Notes: generated from the sequence alone by a model not told the origin. DNA of 15,666 nucleotides from JAPLJU01 sp964547985 (GCA_964547985.1 CAZJPV010000050.1:1-15666); one strand, 5' to 3'. Numbered from the stretch's first letter, positions 1 through 8,010 are shown. A program made the numbers and translations.

Positions 1-380
1 TCTTATGCCCCTATACTAACATAAAGACTGGACCGGTTTTTGGGGGGCAGGTCATGGGTGAAGTGTCATTAACAAATATCTTCGCCAATTTGATCTTGAG
101 ATATCCCCACGAGATGTTCAGGCCTTACATCGGAGCGGGTATTGGTTGGTCATGGATTGATGTAAGTTTAAATGACATTGGACGAGCTGTATTTGAAAAT
201 GATCAGGACGATAATGCTTGGGCATGGCAGTTCCTCGTCGGCGTCAATTTCGCCTTCGCGAAAGACTGGTCAGCCGATGTTGGCTACCGTTATTTCGCCG
301 CGGAAAACTTTGATTTCGAAGGCGTCGATGCCAAATACAAAACTTCGATTATCACAGTCGGTGTCAATTACCACTTCTAA
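1..380 (+). CDS. Outer-membrane beta-barrel protein, 3' end only
   Basis: The reading frame is open from base 3 to the TAA at 378-380 and runs off the left edge, so the 5' part of the gene is missing. An ATG at 54 lies in frame but has no visible ribosome site and the frame continues upstream, so I treat it as internal. The 125 visible residues alternate polar and hydrophobic residues in short strands separated by acidic loops (for example RPYIGAGIGWSW, then ADVGYRYF), and the chain ends in VGVNYHF. A C-terminal phenylalanine on an amphipathic strand is the usual Bam recognition signal of outer-membrane beta-barrels. The pattern fits the small 8-stranded OmpA-like / OMP_b-brl families. Ligand or function cannot be told. 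A strong terminator follows 30 bases downstream, so the gene ends its transcript. Confidence 0.8.
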   Translation, partial: LCPYTNIKTGPVFGGQVMGEVSLTNIFANLILRYPHEMFRPYIGAGIGWSWIDVSLNDIGRAVFENDQDDNAWAWQFLVGVNFAFAKDWSADVGYRYFAAENFDFEGVDAKYKTSIITVGVNYHF

Positions 381-409
381 AAACAACTGTTAAGAAATGC
401 CAGATTCAT

Positions 410-447
410 AAAGAGGCAAAGCCCGGAAGGACTTTGCCTCTTTTTTT
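410..447 (+). terminator. Rho-independent terminator of the outer-membrane protein gene
   Basis: A perfect 12-bp inverted repeat (410-421 against 432-443, core AGAGGCAAAG / CTTTGCCTCT) with a 10-base loop runs directly into a tract of seven T (441-447). It lies 30 bases after the stop codon of the upstream gene and has only a short A run on the other side, so it acts mainly on plus-strand transcripts. Confidence 0.9.
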
Positions 448-484
448 GACCGAAGCCTCTTCTCTTTTTCGTTCCATCCCGGCG

Positions 485-596
485 TCAAAGTATTGACCTG
501 GAAGCCCGCATGACGGGGCCCAACCACGAAGGGCTGGCTCAAAACAGGAGCCGGCCGGAAGGCTTTGAAAATACGGGATTTATGCCCGCCTTTTTT
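485..596 (+). ncRNA. Candidate structured RNA with terminator-like end
   Basis: A 6-bp closing helix (TCAAAG 485-490 with CTTTGA 563-568) encloses two hairpins. The first is a short one (GCCC 504-507 with GGGC 516-519). The second is a 9-bp one (532-540 with 548-556, one G-U pair, 7-base loop). After the closing helix comes a small CGGG/CCCG hairpin (574-577 with 585-588), two C residues and six T (591-596), resembling a weak intrinsic terminator. I found no match to riboswitch consensus sequences I know (c-di-GMP-I, cobalamin, SAM, glycine, fluoride). No promoter is obvious between 448 and 484. It could be a small RNA, a leader RNA or chance pairing in GC-rich DNA. Confidence 0.3.
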
Positions 597-801
597 ATTG
601 ATTCTACCCGTGCCTCCCTGCCCGTGATCCCAATCTTAAAATGAGCAGGGAAATACTTCCCTGAAGGGGACCCCGATGGCACAACCCTTGCTGGTTTAAC
701 CTGTTGAATGGATTATAAAAAGGTCGCGGAGGGGATTTCGCAAAAGCCCGTATAACCCGGGTGAGTAACCGGCCATAAAGGGGGAGCCCAAATCACTTAA
801 G

Positions 802-843
802 TTCGGTGCCGGGGATTCCGATTTTCAAAGTGTTAGCACCGAA
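802..843. repeat. 8-bp inverted repeat just upstream of the HEGAH protein start
   Basis: TTCGGTGC (802-809) and GCACCGAA (836-843) are perfect inverted copies separated by 26 bases. The right arm is followed at once by GGGAG (847-851), the likely ribosome site for the GTG start at 863. It may be an RNA hairpin next to the ribosome site or a two-arm operator. The sequence alone cannot distinguish these. Confidence 0.35.
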
Positions 844-862
844 TTCGGGAGCACCCCCAGAC

Positions 863-1579
863 GTGGCATACAAAAAGAAGCCCACTGCCCTGACCCTCGG
901 GCAAACGGGGCAACGGAGATCCCTCGCTACGGCTAAATCGCTGCTCGTTGCGGCGCTCTTCGTTCTGCTGTTGCATCCTGCACCGGCATTTGCCGACGAA
1001 GATTTGACGTCCCTTGCTGTGTTTAAGTTCTTCGCCGGTATGGCCTCCGCCGCCGTGATCCACGAAGGGGCCCACGCGGTGGCCGCTGAAGTAACGGACA
1101 CATCGATCAGCTGGGAGGCGGGAAACTACAACCAGCCCATTGCCTTCACGACCGGTGAGATGAGCACCTCACAGGGCTTTGCCGTCTATTCGGCGGGGCT
1201 TCTTGCCCAGGCGGCGACAGCTGAAATTATCCTCGACGTGGACCGGATCGATAAAAATGACGCCTTTGTCCGCGGCATGATGGCCTGGAATATCGTAAAC
1301 CCCATCCTCTATGCCCTGGATTACTGGGTCTTCCGCCGGTCGAACCAGGAAAACGGCAGGACTTTTCAGGGGGATATCGAGGGCATCGAGCACTACTCCG
1401 GGGAAGCAGCGGCAAATACCTTCGCGGCGTCGATGGCGGCTCTTGCCGTGTTCCAGGGATACCGGTTTTTAAAAACCCAGGACTGGGCCCCTGACTGGGT
1501 CAAGTCGGAAAAACACACCGTGACAATGGCACCCTGCCCATCGGGCGGTTTTGTCCTGGCGTACGAGTTCAGGTTTTAG
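863..1579 (+). CDS. Secreted/membrane protein with HEGAH motif, degenerate M50-like
   Basis: I chose the GTG at 863 (238 residues) because GGGAG at 847-851 precedes it and it gives a plain signal peptide. A GTG at 806 is also in frame but lies inside an inverted repeat with no nearby ribosome site. Residues 1-22 are basic, 26-38 are hydrophobic, and APAFA at 40-44 looks like a signal peptidase I site. AVIHEGAHAVAA (HEGAH at 67-71) is an HExxH zinc-site pattern embedded in hydrophobic residues, followed by YSAGLLAQ near 109-116 and VNPILYALDYW near 145-155. This order recalls M50 site-2 proteases (HExxH, then GPLAN, then NPxxxxDG), but the last motif lacks the usual DG. The chain ends GGFVLAYEFRF, like an outer-membrane strand. 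The function is unknown: it may be an inactive or divergent metallopeptidase relative. The next gene starts 17 bases after the stop, so the two are probably co-transcribed. Confidence 0.7.
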   Translation: MAYKKKPTALTLGQTGQRRSLATAKSLLVAALFVLLLHPAPAFADEDLTSLAVFKFFAGMASAAVIHEGAHAVAAEVTDTSISWEAGNYNQPIAFTTGEMSTSQGFAVYSAGLLAQAATAEIILDVDRIDKNDAFVRGMMAWNIVNPILYALDYWVFRRSNQENGRTFQGDIEGIEHYSGEAAANTFAASMAALAVFQGYRFLKTQDWAPDWVKSEKHTVTMAPCPSGGFVLAYEFRF

Positions 1580-1595
1580 AGGAATCACAGGCGGA

Positions 1596-2447
1596 ATGAG
1601 AGAATACTCATCCAAGTTAGTTGATATGGCGGAGAACCACGCGAGGGAAATCGCTGTCCGGTGGTATTTCGACGTGATCAAGAACCCCCGAACACCGTCG
1701 TACCACGACATTTCCGAGCAGGACGCGCTCCCCCAGGCGGAGGAATTCTACCATCACTTCCGGACCATTTTCCTGAGTGAAAAACCCTACGAGACGGCCC
1801 ATCAATTTTTTTCAAAATACGCAGAGGCGCGATACCGCGAGGGCATCCCCTCCAGTGAAGCGATTTACGTTCTCATCCTGATGAGGAGGCATATCTGGCT
1901 CTACAGCGATTTTCACATCACTTTTGTCACGGCCGATGATCGCAAGCAGGCGGTCGAAAGCCTGAACCGGATGATGCTCGTCTTTGACTACGCCGTCCAC
2001 GTCATCACGGCGAAATACGAAGAACTGGTCCGGCAGGACCTGGACAAAAAGTTCGGCATGCTGAACTTCATCCGGATGACCGGCGCCCTGGAAAAGTTTA
2101 AAAGTTCTATCATGGCGTTCCTGCTCTTTGCCGCGGGCGCGATGGTTTTTTATTATCACGCACTTCTGAAAACAACCGTTTCGTACTCTTACACCTTCTA
2201 TGTCCCCATCGTTCTGGCGGCCATCTGGTGGGGGCGGAAAGGCGTATCCATCGCCGTGGCGCTCGGGGTCTATCTCATGTTCAGCAGCTACCTTTTCATG
2301 AACAGCCCGCCGGTGATGGGAGATCTTGCCCGCACCGTCATTTTTGTGGCCGTCGCCGCCGTCATCTCCCTTTTATCGGAGGGGCTTCAGCGTGTGGAAG
2401 CGGCATATACCAACAGCAAGCAGAAGCGTTTCTTCCCGGCGTTATGA
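1596..2447 (+). CDS. RsbRD_N-like sensor with membrane domain, lacking an output domain
   Basis: The ATG at 1596 is preferred (283 residues): AGAGGA lies 12 bases upstream and the start clears the previous stop. A TTG at 1551 would overlap the previous gene by 29 bases. Residues about 10-145 are helical, with RWYFDVIKNPRTPSYHDIS and many aromatic and His residues. This resembles the RsbRD N-terminal globin-like sensor domain seen at the front of stress-response regulators and histidine kinases. Residues about 170-264 form four hydrophobic segments, with FYVPIVLAAIWWGRKG typical of DUF4118/KdpD-like sensor-kinase membrane domains. A short amphipathic stretch (SEGLQRVEAAYTNSKQKR) follows, where a PAS or kinase domain would normally begin, but the frame stops. 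It may be a truncated kinase, or a membrane sensor that signals through a partner. It converges on the last pilus-operon gene with 47 bases between stops. Confidence 0.72.
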   Translation: MREYSSKLVDMAENHAREIAVRWYFDVIKNPRTPSYHDISEQDALPQAEEFYHHFRTIFLSEKPYETAHQFFSKYAEARYREGIPSSEAIYVLILMRRHIWLYSDFHITFVTADDRKQAVESLNRMMLVFDYAVHVITAKYEELVRQDLDKKFGMLNFIRMTGALEKFKSSIMAFLLFAAGAMVFYYHALLKTTVSYSYTFYVPIVLAAIWWGRKGVSIAVALGVYLMFSSYLFMNSPPVMGDLARTVIFVAVAAVISLLSEGLQRVEAAYTNSKQKRFFPAL

Positions 2448-2494
2448 GGGGGTCGGTATGATTCTTAAGGCAGGATCCATCGACGATTGGTCTT

Positions 2495-3460
2495 TCAGGG
2501 ATGACCCTGAGATTCTGCGGCTGATTTGATTCTCTGCATGTTTTCATGGGCCCTGACATAATAGCTGGGCTTGAGTTCCACGGCTCTCTCAAAGGACTTC
2601 ACGGCCTCCTCAAGCTTCCCCTCGGACATCTGCAGGTAACCCATGTTGTTGTAGGCACTGGCCTCGTCCGTTCCCTTCTTGAAGGCCTCTAACGCCTGAT
2701 TATATTTCCCCAGCTTGTAATAAGCGACACCCAGGTTGTTCTGAACCCTCTGGTTTGCGGGGTCATACTTCAAGGCCTTTTTGAAGGCCTCCGCGGACTT
2801 TCCAAATTCCCCTTTGAAAAAGTATGACATCCCGAGATTATTGAAGACCGCGGTAGATCTCGGATGAATGGCAATGGCCTTCTGGTACATTTTGATCGCC
2901 TCATCGTGGCGTCTTTGCCTGTCATCCATGACACCGATGAAAACATAGGCCTGCCAGAGGTTCGGGTCCATTCTCAGGGCTTCCTCGAAGGCTTTCCTCG
3001 CCTCACCCAGTTCCCCCTGCGCCAGGTAGGCCCGTCCCTTTCCCTCGTAGGCCACGGGATTGTCCGGATCGATCTCCCTCATCTTCTCGAACTCGGAGAG
3101 TGCCTCCGCGTTCAACCCGCGCTTGAGCAGCAGAAGGCCCCTCTTGTATCGCACACTGGCCCGGCCTGGATCCATCCGGACGGATTTTTCATACTGGAGA
3201 AAGGCCATACCGAGGTTTTCCTGCCGGATGTACTGATCCCCCAGTTTTTCATAGCCCGCAGCATCCAGTTCGGGAATTTTTTTCTCGACTTTCTCATCGG
3301 CGTCCACGGCGGCCTTTTGCTTCTGGCGCTCGAGCTGTTTCCGATATTCAACGTCCTTTGTGTAGGCATCCTTGGCGCCGAAGAGGGAACACCCCGTCAT
3401 CGAGAGGACGAACAAGGCGACAACCATAATCCGGTACACTCTGGTTTTCATCATTTGCAT
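2495..3460 (-). CDS. TPR-repeat lipoprotein, last gene of the tad operon
   Basis: The ATG at 3460 is chosen (321 residues) because GGAG lies 6 bases upstream. A TTG at 3466 would overlap the upstream stop codon but lacks a better ribosome site. The start carries a lipoprotein signal peptide with lipobox LSMTGC (Cys24). A charged, coiled-coil-prone linker (about 33-63, rich in K, E, Q) follows, then seven consecutive TPR units from about residue 66 to 300 with the usual G-Y-A-F-P pattern (for example FNNLGMSYFFKGEFGKSAEAFKKAL). TPR lipoproteins in Tad loci (TadD-like) are needed for secretin assembly or pilus biogenesis in studied systems. It begins within five bases of the upstream TPR gene's stop codon and is surely co-transcribed. 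The tandem pair may be a split of the TadD role. No terminator is evident after its stop. Confidence 0.85.
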   Translation of the reverse strand: MQMMKTRVYRIMVVALFVLSMTGCSLFGAKDAYTKDVEYRKQLERQKQKAAVDADEKVEKKIPELDAAGYEKLGDQYIRQENLGMAFLQYEKSVRMDPGRASVRYKRGLLLLKRGLNAEALSEFEKMREIDPDNPVAYEGKGRAYLAQGELGEARKAFEEALRMDPNLWQAYVFIGVMDDRQRRHDEAIKMYQKAIAIHPRSTAVFNNLGMSYFFKGEFGKSAEAFKKALKYDPANQRVQNNLGVAYYKLGKYNQALEAFKKGTDEASAYNNMGYLQMSEGKLEEAVKSFERAVELKPSYYVRAHENMQRIKSAAESQGHP

Positions 3461-3462
3461 TC

Positions 3463-4620
3463 TCAACTCCGACTCGCCGTGAGCAGGCTCCTGTATCTTG
3501 ACTGGTTTTTCCCGATGAGAATTTTAATCTTGACGCGCTCGCGGTCAAGTCTCTCTGTTTCCCGGACGTCCTGGACGCCTGGCAGCCACATGGCGATTTC
3601 GTACGCCCTGTCACAATACCCCTTTCGACAGAAGATGCTCCCATCGGCATAGTTGAAGTGGTCCGCGTTTGTCAGCCGGACAACGTTAAAGCCCCGATCC
3701 TTGAGATAATCCCCGATTTCCCTTGCCATGCGGTTCACGCCGCTGCCGTTTGAAACCTCGATGCCCGCACCCTGAAGGGACAAGGCCTCCGGTGTTTTCT
3801 TTTCTTGATTTCCTTCCGCGATCACTGTCTTATCGGTTTCATCCCCAACGGTACGGGCCCCCGCAGCCTGCGTGATCTTCGCCATGGCCTCCGATGCCTC
3901 GAGCCCTCTTCTCGCCCCCGCGAAGTGGGGATTGAGGTTCAGCGCCTCGGCGTATTCCACCTTCGCTCTTTCAAAGAGGCCCCGGTCATAAAAGAGACGG
4001 GCCATGAGGTAGTGGGCCGCAAGCCGGTCGCCGGCCTGTTCAAACTCCCGCAGCGCGAGATGGAACTCGCCCTTCATCGCGTAGGCCATGCCGAGATTGT
4101 TCCGCATCCGGCTGTTTTTGCCGTTTAATTGGACGGCTTTGTTGAAGGCCACGACGGCGGCATCGTAGTTTTTCTGAAGCAGGCAGGAGTACCCGAGATT
4201 GTTATACACGTAGTCCAGCCCGGGATCGATTTTCAGGGCCGCCTCGTAAGCTTCCGCGGCCTTCTGAAACTGCCCGAGCCTGTCGTATGAGACCCCCTTT
4301 CCGTTGTGCGCCTTGACATGCCGGGGGTCAATGAAGATGGTCTTATTGAATTCCTCGATCGCCTCGGCGTGTCGCCCTCTCTGCTGGTAGTAACAGGCCA
4401 GAAGGTAATGCGAATCCGGGTTGCCCCTGTGGAGCCGTATCTTTGACGCGAATTGGTGAATGTCTTTTTCCGAGACGCGCTGGGCCGATTCTTTCTCTCC
4501 CCAGAAATTGAAAAAATCGACCGTTCGGTGAAAGGACGTGCATCCTGCCAGGAGAAGACAGGCGGCGGATAAGATCGAGACCAAAAAAAGCGTTCTTTTA
4601 AAATGCGTGCAGCCGATCAT
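3463..4620 (-). CDS. tadD: TadD-like TPR lipoprotein with C-terminal LytR_C-type domain
   Basis: The protein has 385 residues. The ATG at 4620 has AGGGGG about 5 bases upstream. A lipoprotein signal peptide ends in LLLAGC (Cys27). TPR units span about residues 68-235 (YYQQRGRHAEAIEEFNKTI and following). A low-complexity, charged linker (about 245-283) leads to a compact domain at about 286-370 that begins IEVSNGSGVNRMAREIGDYL and includes LKDRGFNVVRLTNAD and VKIKILIG. This matches the LytR_C (LytR/CpsA/Psr C-terminal) pattern, in which IxVxNGSGxxGxA is the signature. TadD is an outer-membrane TPR lipoprotein that helps place or assemble the Tad secretin. The LytR_C part may bind cell wall or a partner, which is inference. 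A 54-base gap separates it from tadC, and the next TPR gene follows almost directly. Confidence 0.87.
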   Translation of the reverse strand: MIGCTHFKRTLFLVSILSAACLLLAGCTSFHRTVDFFNFWGEKESAQRVSEKDIHQFASKIRLHRGNPDSHYLLACYYQQRGRHAEAIEEFNKTIFIDPRHVKAHNGKGVSYDRLGQFQKAAEAYEAALKIDPGLDYVYNNLGYSCLLQKNYDAAVVAFNKAVQLNGKNSRMRNNLGMAYAMKGEFHLALREFEQAGDRLAAHYLMARLFYDRGLFERAKVEYAEALNLNPHFAGARRGLEASEAMAKITQAAGARTVGDETDKTVIAEGNQEKKTPEALSLQGAGIEVSNGSGVNRMAREIGDYLKDRGFNVVRLTNADHFNYADGSIFCRKGYCDRAYEIAMWLPGVQDVRETERLDRERVKIKILIGKNQSRYRSLLTASRS

Positions 4621-4674
4621 TGAATCCCCCTTACACCCGAATGAAATGCATATAAAATCAGTGGAGACACCTCC

Positions 4675-5634
4675 CTAATGTGCGGACCACCCGCTCCAGA
4701 GTCTGAACACCTGGATCAGCGTCGGCCCCAGAATCGCGACAAAAAGCGACGGGAAGATAAACATGATGAGGGGGAACAGAAGCTTCACCGGAAGCTTGGC
4801 CGCCATTTCCTCGGCCCGCTGATGCCGCCTGGTACGCATCCCGTCTGAATGGACCCGCAGAGCCTGGGCGATGCTCGTCCCGAACCGATCGGTCTGGATG
4901 AGGAGCGTGACCAGACTGTTCACATCCTCCAGATCCATTCTCTGCGCGAGGCTCCTCAAAGCATCGCGGCGCGATTTCCCCGCCCGCAACTCGAGAATGA
5001 GTTGCCGAAACTCCTCATAGAGGGGCTTGTTGGTCATCTTCATTTCTTCGGTTACCCGGTTGAGGGCCTGATCCAGACCCATACCGGCTTCCACGCAGAC
5101 CACCATCAGGTCCAGCGCATCGGGAAAAGCTTCCAGAATCCTCCTCTTCCGCCGGCGCACCCTGAACCTCACATAGAGATCCGGCAGATAGAACCCAATG
5201 AAGAAGGAAATGACTATAATAGGAATAATGAGGACAGCGACTTTGATCCGGTAGGTATAGGCCTGCGAAACAAGAACAAGCGAAGGAAGAAGAATGGCCA
5301 GAAAAACTTTGACACCAAAGTAGAAGATTGTCGCGTTTTTCGCCCGGAAACCCGCATGCGAGAGATCCCGCTCGATCCGTGAAGCTTCATTTTCACCTTT
5401 CGGCCTCACGAGATCCCCCAGGCGTGTGATGCCGCCGATGAAATGTAGCCCCAGTCGTTCCATGATGGAGAGACCCGTATCGTCCGGATTCGTCCTCGTG
5501 AGGATGCCGAATTTGAGCTTCCGGATCACATGGCGATGTTCTTCCGACGTCTTGACAAGAGAATAGGTCGCCGTGATGAAAAGAATAACACCCATGAACA
5601 CCAGAGCCGAAATCATAAAGGGCATGTCAAACAT
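4675..5634 (-). CDS. tadC: Tad inner-membrane platform protein TadC
   Basis: The ATG at 5634 (319 residues) is the start because GGAGGG (5639-5644) lies 4 bases upstream. The frame extends further upstream but would overlap the end of tadB. A membrane segment occupies residues about 8-26, a hydrophobic pair about 104-150, the T2SSF/GSPII_F domain about 172-300 (FPDALDLMVVCVEAGMGLDQAL, then DRFGTSIAQALR) and the last membrane helix about 283-305. TadB and TadC are half-length relatives of type II secretion GspF and type IV pilus PilC. Together they form the inner-membrane platform on which the TadA ATPase works. LPVKLLFPLIMFIFPSLFVAI near the end is typical of TadC. Gene order tadA-tadB-tadC is the conserved core of Tad loci. 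Confidence 0.95.
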   Translation of the reverse strand: MFDMPFMISALVFMGVILFITATYSLVKTSEEHRHVIRKLKFGILTRTNPDDTGLSIMERLGLHFIGGITRLGDLVRPKGENEASRIERDLSHAGFRAKNATIFYFGVKVFLAILLPSLVLVSQAYTYRIKVAVLIIPIIVISFFIGFYLPDLYVRFRVRRRKRRILEAFPDALDLMVVCVEAGMGLDQALNRVTEEMKMTNKPLYEEFRQLILELRAGKSRRDALRSLAQRMDLEDVNSLVTLLIQTDRFGTSIAQALRVHSDGMRTRRHQRAEEMAAKLPVKLLFPLIMFIFPSLFVAILGPTLIQVFRLWSGWSAH

Positions 5635-5644
5635 CTGTCCCTCC

Positions 5645-6613
5645 TCACACTTTGATAGCAATCATCCGCTTGATGATGATGATCCCCAGGATCATCATGG
5701 TGATGCTCACAGCCATGAGTACGTGACCGAAGGGGTCCTTGAGTAATGTCGGCAGATACCGGGGGTTGATGATGGCCATGGCCGTTACAATCACAAAAGG
5801 CAGGACTACGAGAATCACGGCGGAGAGTCTCGCCTCGGCTGACAGGACGTGGACCCTCCCCTTGAGTTTCAGCCTTTCCCGGATCAGGCGGCCGATACTC
5901 TCCAGGATCTCTGCGAGATTGCCGCCGCTTTGCTTCTGAATGATGACGGACATGCTGAAAAACTTCACGTCCGCCGAATCGATCCGGTTCGCAAGGTTTC
6001 TCAGGGCATCTTCGTAGCTGACACCGAAATTGATCTCATCGATCAGCTTGTGAAATTCTGTGTTGATCGGATCCTGAAACTCCTGGGCAACCATCTGGAA
6101 CCCGCCCGAGAGGGCGTGACCCGCCTTCAGTGCCCTCGCGACCATATCCAACGCGTCGGGGAGTTGCTCCTGCAGCTTGTTCAACCTCTGCGCCTTTCTG
6201 AAACGGAGGTAATAATATGGTACGCACCCCAGGATCAGACCCACCAGAGCGGGGAGGATGAAGTTCCGCGTCAGGACGGTCACAAAAAGAAAACCGCCCA
6301 TCGCAAGAACGCAGGACAGGAGGATGAAAAACCCCAGGGGATATTTTGACCCTGATTGCAGGACCAGGCGATCCAGCGTGTGAACATGGGGGCTCTCAAT
6401 GCCGAGCAGGAAACGGTTCAAAAAGGGAACGCCGCTCAGTCGCCTCTGGCGCGTGATATCAACCATCTCCAGGGGGCTCTTCTCGACGGCGAGCTGCTTG
6501 AGCTGTTTGTGAACTCTTCTCTTCTCCGGGTTCCACCGGACCCCGGCCAGTGCGCAGATCGCAACTCCGATGATAGCCAGCGAAACCATGAATATCAGAA
6601 GAAATAAACCCAT
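5645..6613 (-). CDS. tadB: Tad inner-membrane platform protein TadB
   Basis: The protein has 322 residues with an ATG at 6613, preceded by a G-rich stretch that includes GGGGTGG. An N-terminal membrane helix (about 3-24) and a hydrophobic pair (about 92-136) are followed by a T2SSF domain at about 153-279 (LPDALDMVARALKAGHALSGGF, then QKQSGGNLAEILESIGRLIRER) and a final helix pair (about 263-283 and 297-315). This is the usual TadB layout. TadB forms the inner-membrane platform with TadC and couples ATP hydrolysis by TadA to pilin extraction. The stop lies 10 bases before the tadC ATG and supplies part of its ribosome site; tadA ends 18 bases upstream. Confidence 0.95.
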   Translation of the reverse strand: MGLFLLIFMVSLAIIGVAICALAGVRWNPEKRRVHKQLKQLAVEKSPLEMVDITRQRRLSGVPFLNRFLLGIESPHVHTLDRLVLQSGSKYPLGFFILLSCVLAMGGFLFVTVLTRNFILPALVGLILGCVPYYYLRFRKAQRLNKLQEQLPDALDMVARALKAGHALSGGFQMVAQEFQDPINTEFHKLIDEINFGVSYEDALRNLANRIDSADVKFFSMSVIIQKQSGGNLAEILESIGRLIRERLKLKGRVHVLSAEARLSAVILVVLPFVIVTAMAIINPRYLPTLLKDPFGHVLMAVSITMMILGIIIIKRMIAIKV

Positions 6614-6631
6614 ATCTGTTATCCACCCCCC

Positions 6632-7954
6632 CTAGACTTCGAACACTTTACTGGTATTAAAAATATCGTAGGGAACCGGTATCCCCATGGCCTTGAAACG
6701 CTCCGTGAATCTCGGGAGAATCCCGCTCATTTTGAATTGACCCTTCACCCGGCCTCTTTTGTCGATGCCTTTCTGATCGAAAGTGAAAATCTCCTGGGTG
6801 GTAATGATATTGCCTTCCATACCGGTCAGTTCCTGAAAATTGACGATCTTCCGGCTGCCGTCGACGAGGCGTTCCACATGGATAATGATGTTGATGGCCG
6901 AGCTGATATACCGACGCACGGCATCGTTGGGAATATTGAGACCTGTCATGGCCACGAGTGTTTCGAGCCGGATCAGGGCATCGCGAGGAGCGTTGGCATG
7001 GATCGTGGTCAGAGAACCGTCATGACCGGTGTTCATGGCTTGGAGCATATCCAGAACTTCCGGACCCCGGACCTCTCCCACGATGATCCGGTCCGGGCGC
7101 ATTCTCAAGCTGTTCCGGACGAGCTCCCGCTGGGTGATTTCCCCTTTACCCTCGATGTTCGGCGGTCTCGTCTCGAGCCGAACGACATGGTCCTGCTTCA
7201 ACTGAAGCTCCGCTGCATCCTCGATCGTGACGATACGCTCATCCTCGGGAATGAACCGGGAGAGAACATTGAGAAGTGTCGTCTTGCCGCTGCCCGTCCC
7301 GCCTGAAACGATCACGTTGAGCCTCGATGCGACGATCCCCTTCAGGAGTTCGCCAATCTCCGGGACCAGCGTGCTCAGGTGGATCAGGTCCTCCAGTTCG
7401 AGAGGATCCACGGAAAACCGTCGAATGGACAATGAAGGGCCGTCAATGGCCACGGGTGGCACGATGGCATTCACGCGGGAGCCGTCAGCGAGGCGGGCGT
7501 CGACCATCGGGGAGGACTCATCGATCCTGCGCCCCACGGCGGATACGATCCGGTCGATGATCTTCCGCAGGTGTGCATCATCCTTGAAACGCGCCTCGGT
7601 CAGCTCCAGTTTCCCGTATCGTTCTACATAGACCTGGTTATAGGTATTGACGAGAATATCCGAAATCGACGGGTCATGCATGAAGGGTTCGATGGGCCCC
7701 AGTCCGAGCACCTCATCCTGGATTTCCCGGTAGAAACGCTCCCGCTCCTCGGAATTGAGGGGAATGTTAATGCTGTCCTCGGACAGGATCCGCTCCGTGA
7801 GCTTCCGAATTTCCTGCCGCAGTATTTTCGCCTCCAGGGAGTCGATCAGTGAAAGGTCCAGGACTTCCACGAGGCGGTCGTGGACTTTCTTTTTCAGTTC
7901 GTTGAACTCATCGGTAATCGTAAAATTGTTTTTCCGGCTGCTGACCAGTTCCAT
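6632..7954 (-). CDS. tadA: Tad pilus assembly ATPase TadA/CpaF
   Basis: The ATG at 7954 (440 residues) is chosen because AAGGAGAG lies about 5-6 bases upstream. A GTG at 7981 is in frame but lacks such a site. The protein is a type II/IV secretion ATPase of the TadA/CpaF branch. It has an N-terminal helical part (about 1-80), a CpaF-type N domain with LGPIEPFMHDPSISDILVN (about 85-103), Walker A GGTGSGKTT (218-226), an Asp box IEDAAELQ, Walker B-type IIVGEVRG with Glu294, and a His box GHDGSLTTIHAN (310-321). All key residues are intact, so it should be active. It is the single hexameric motor of the pilus and works on the TadB/TadC platform. It follows tadZ after a 56-base gap. Confidence 0.97.
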   Translation of the reverse strand: MELVSSRKNNFTITDEFNELKKKVHDRLVEVLDLSLIDSLEAKILRQEIRKLTERILSEDSINIPLNSEERERFYREIQDEVLGLGPIEPFMHDPSISDILVNTYNQVYVERYGKLELTEARFKDDAHLRKIIDRIVSAVGRRIDESSPMVDARLADGSRVNAIVPPVAIDGPSLSIRRFSVDPLELEDLIHLSTLVPEIGELLKGIVASRLNVIVSGGTGSGKTTLLNVLSRFIPEDERIVTIEDAAELQLKQDHVVRLETRPPNIEGKGEITQRELVRNSLRMRPDRIIVGEVRGPEVLDMLQAMNTGHDGSLTTIHANAPRDALIRLETLVAMTGLNIPNDAVRRYISSAINIIIHVERLVDGSRKIVNFQELTGMEGNIITTQEIFTFDQKGIDKRGRVKGQFKMSGILPRFTERFKAMGIPVPYDIFNTSKVFEV

Positions 7955-8010
7955 CTGTCTCTCCTTGCTTTTCCGTAACACTCGGCGTCCCTCGATTCGG
8001 TCTTAACGGT

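Larger units (their letters stand above)
381..862. other. Gene-free stretch between the barrel protein and the HEGAH protein
   Basis: No reading frame here has a ribosome site or recognisable protein. The stretch holds the terminator at 410-447, the candidate RNA at 485-596, a perfect 7-bp hairpin (CAGGGAA 646-652 with TTCCCTG 657-663, ATAC loop), an AT-rich patch with TATAAA at 714-719 that has no well-spaced -35 box, and the inverted repeat at 802-843. I cannot name a promoter for the downstream gene. Confidence 0.6.

Noticed and set aside
481..600. Cyclic-di-GMP riboswitch in the left gene-free region
   Set aside because: The conserved bases of the GEMM-I consensus are absent; only generic hairpins are seen.
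2448..2529. Small plus-strand frame starting at ATG 2458 after the sensor gene
   Set aside because: Only 23 codons, overlaps the end of the TPR gene on the other strand, and does not continue a kinase-like sequence.
2864..3652. Plus-strand frame of 262 codons opposite the TPR genes
   Set aside because: It is antisense to two well-supported TPR lipoproteins and has no recognisable features.
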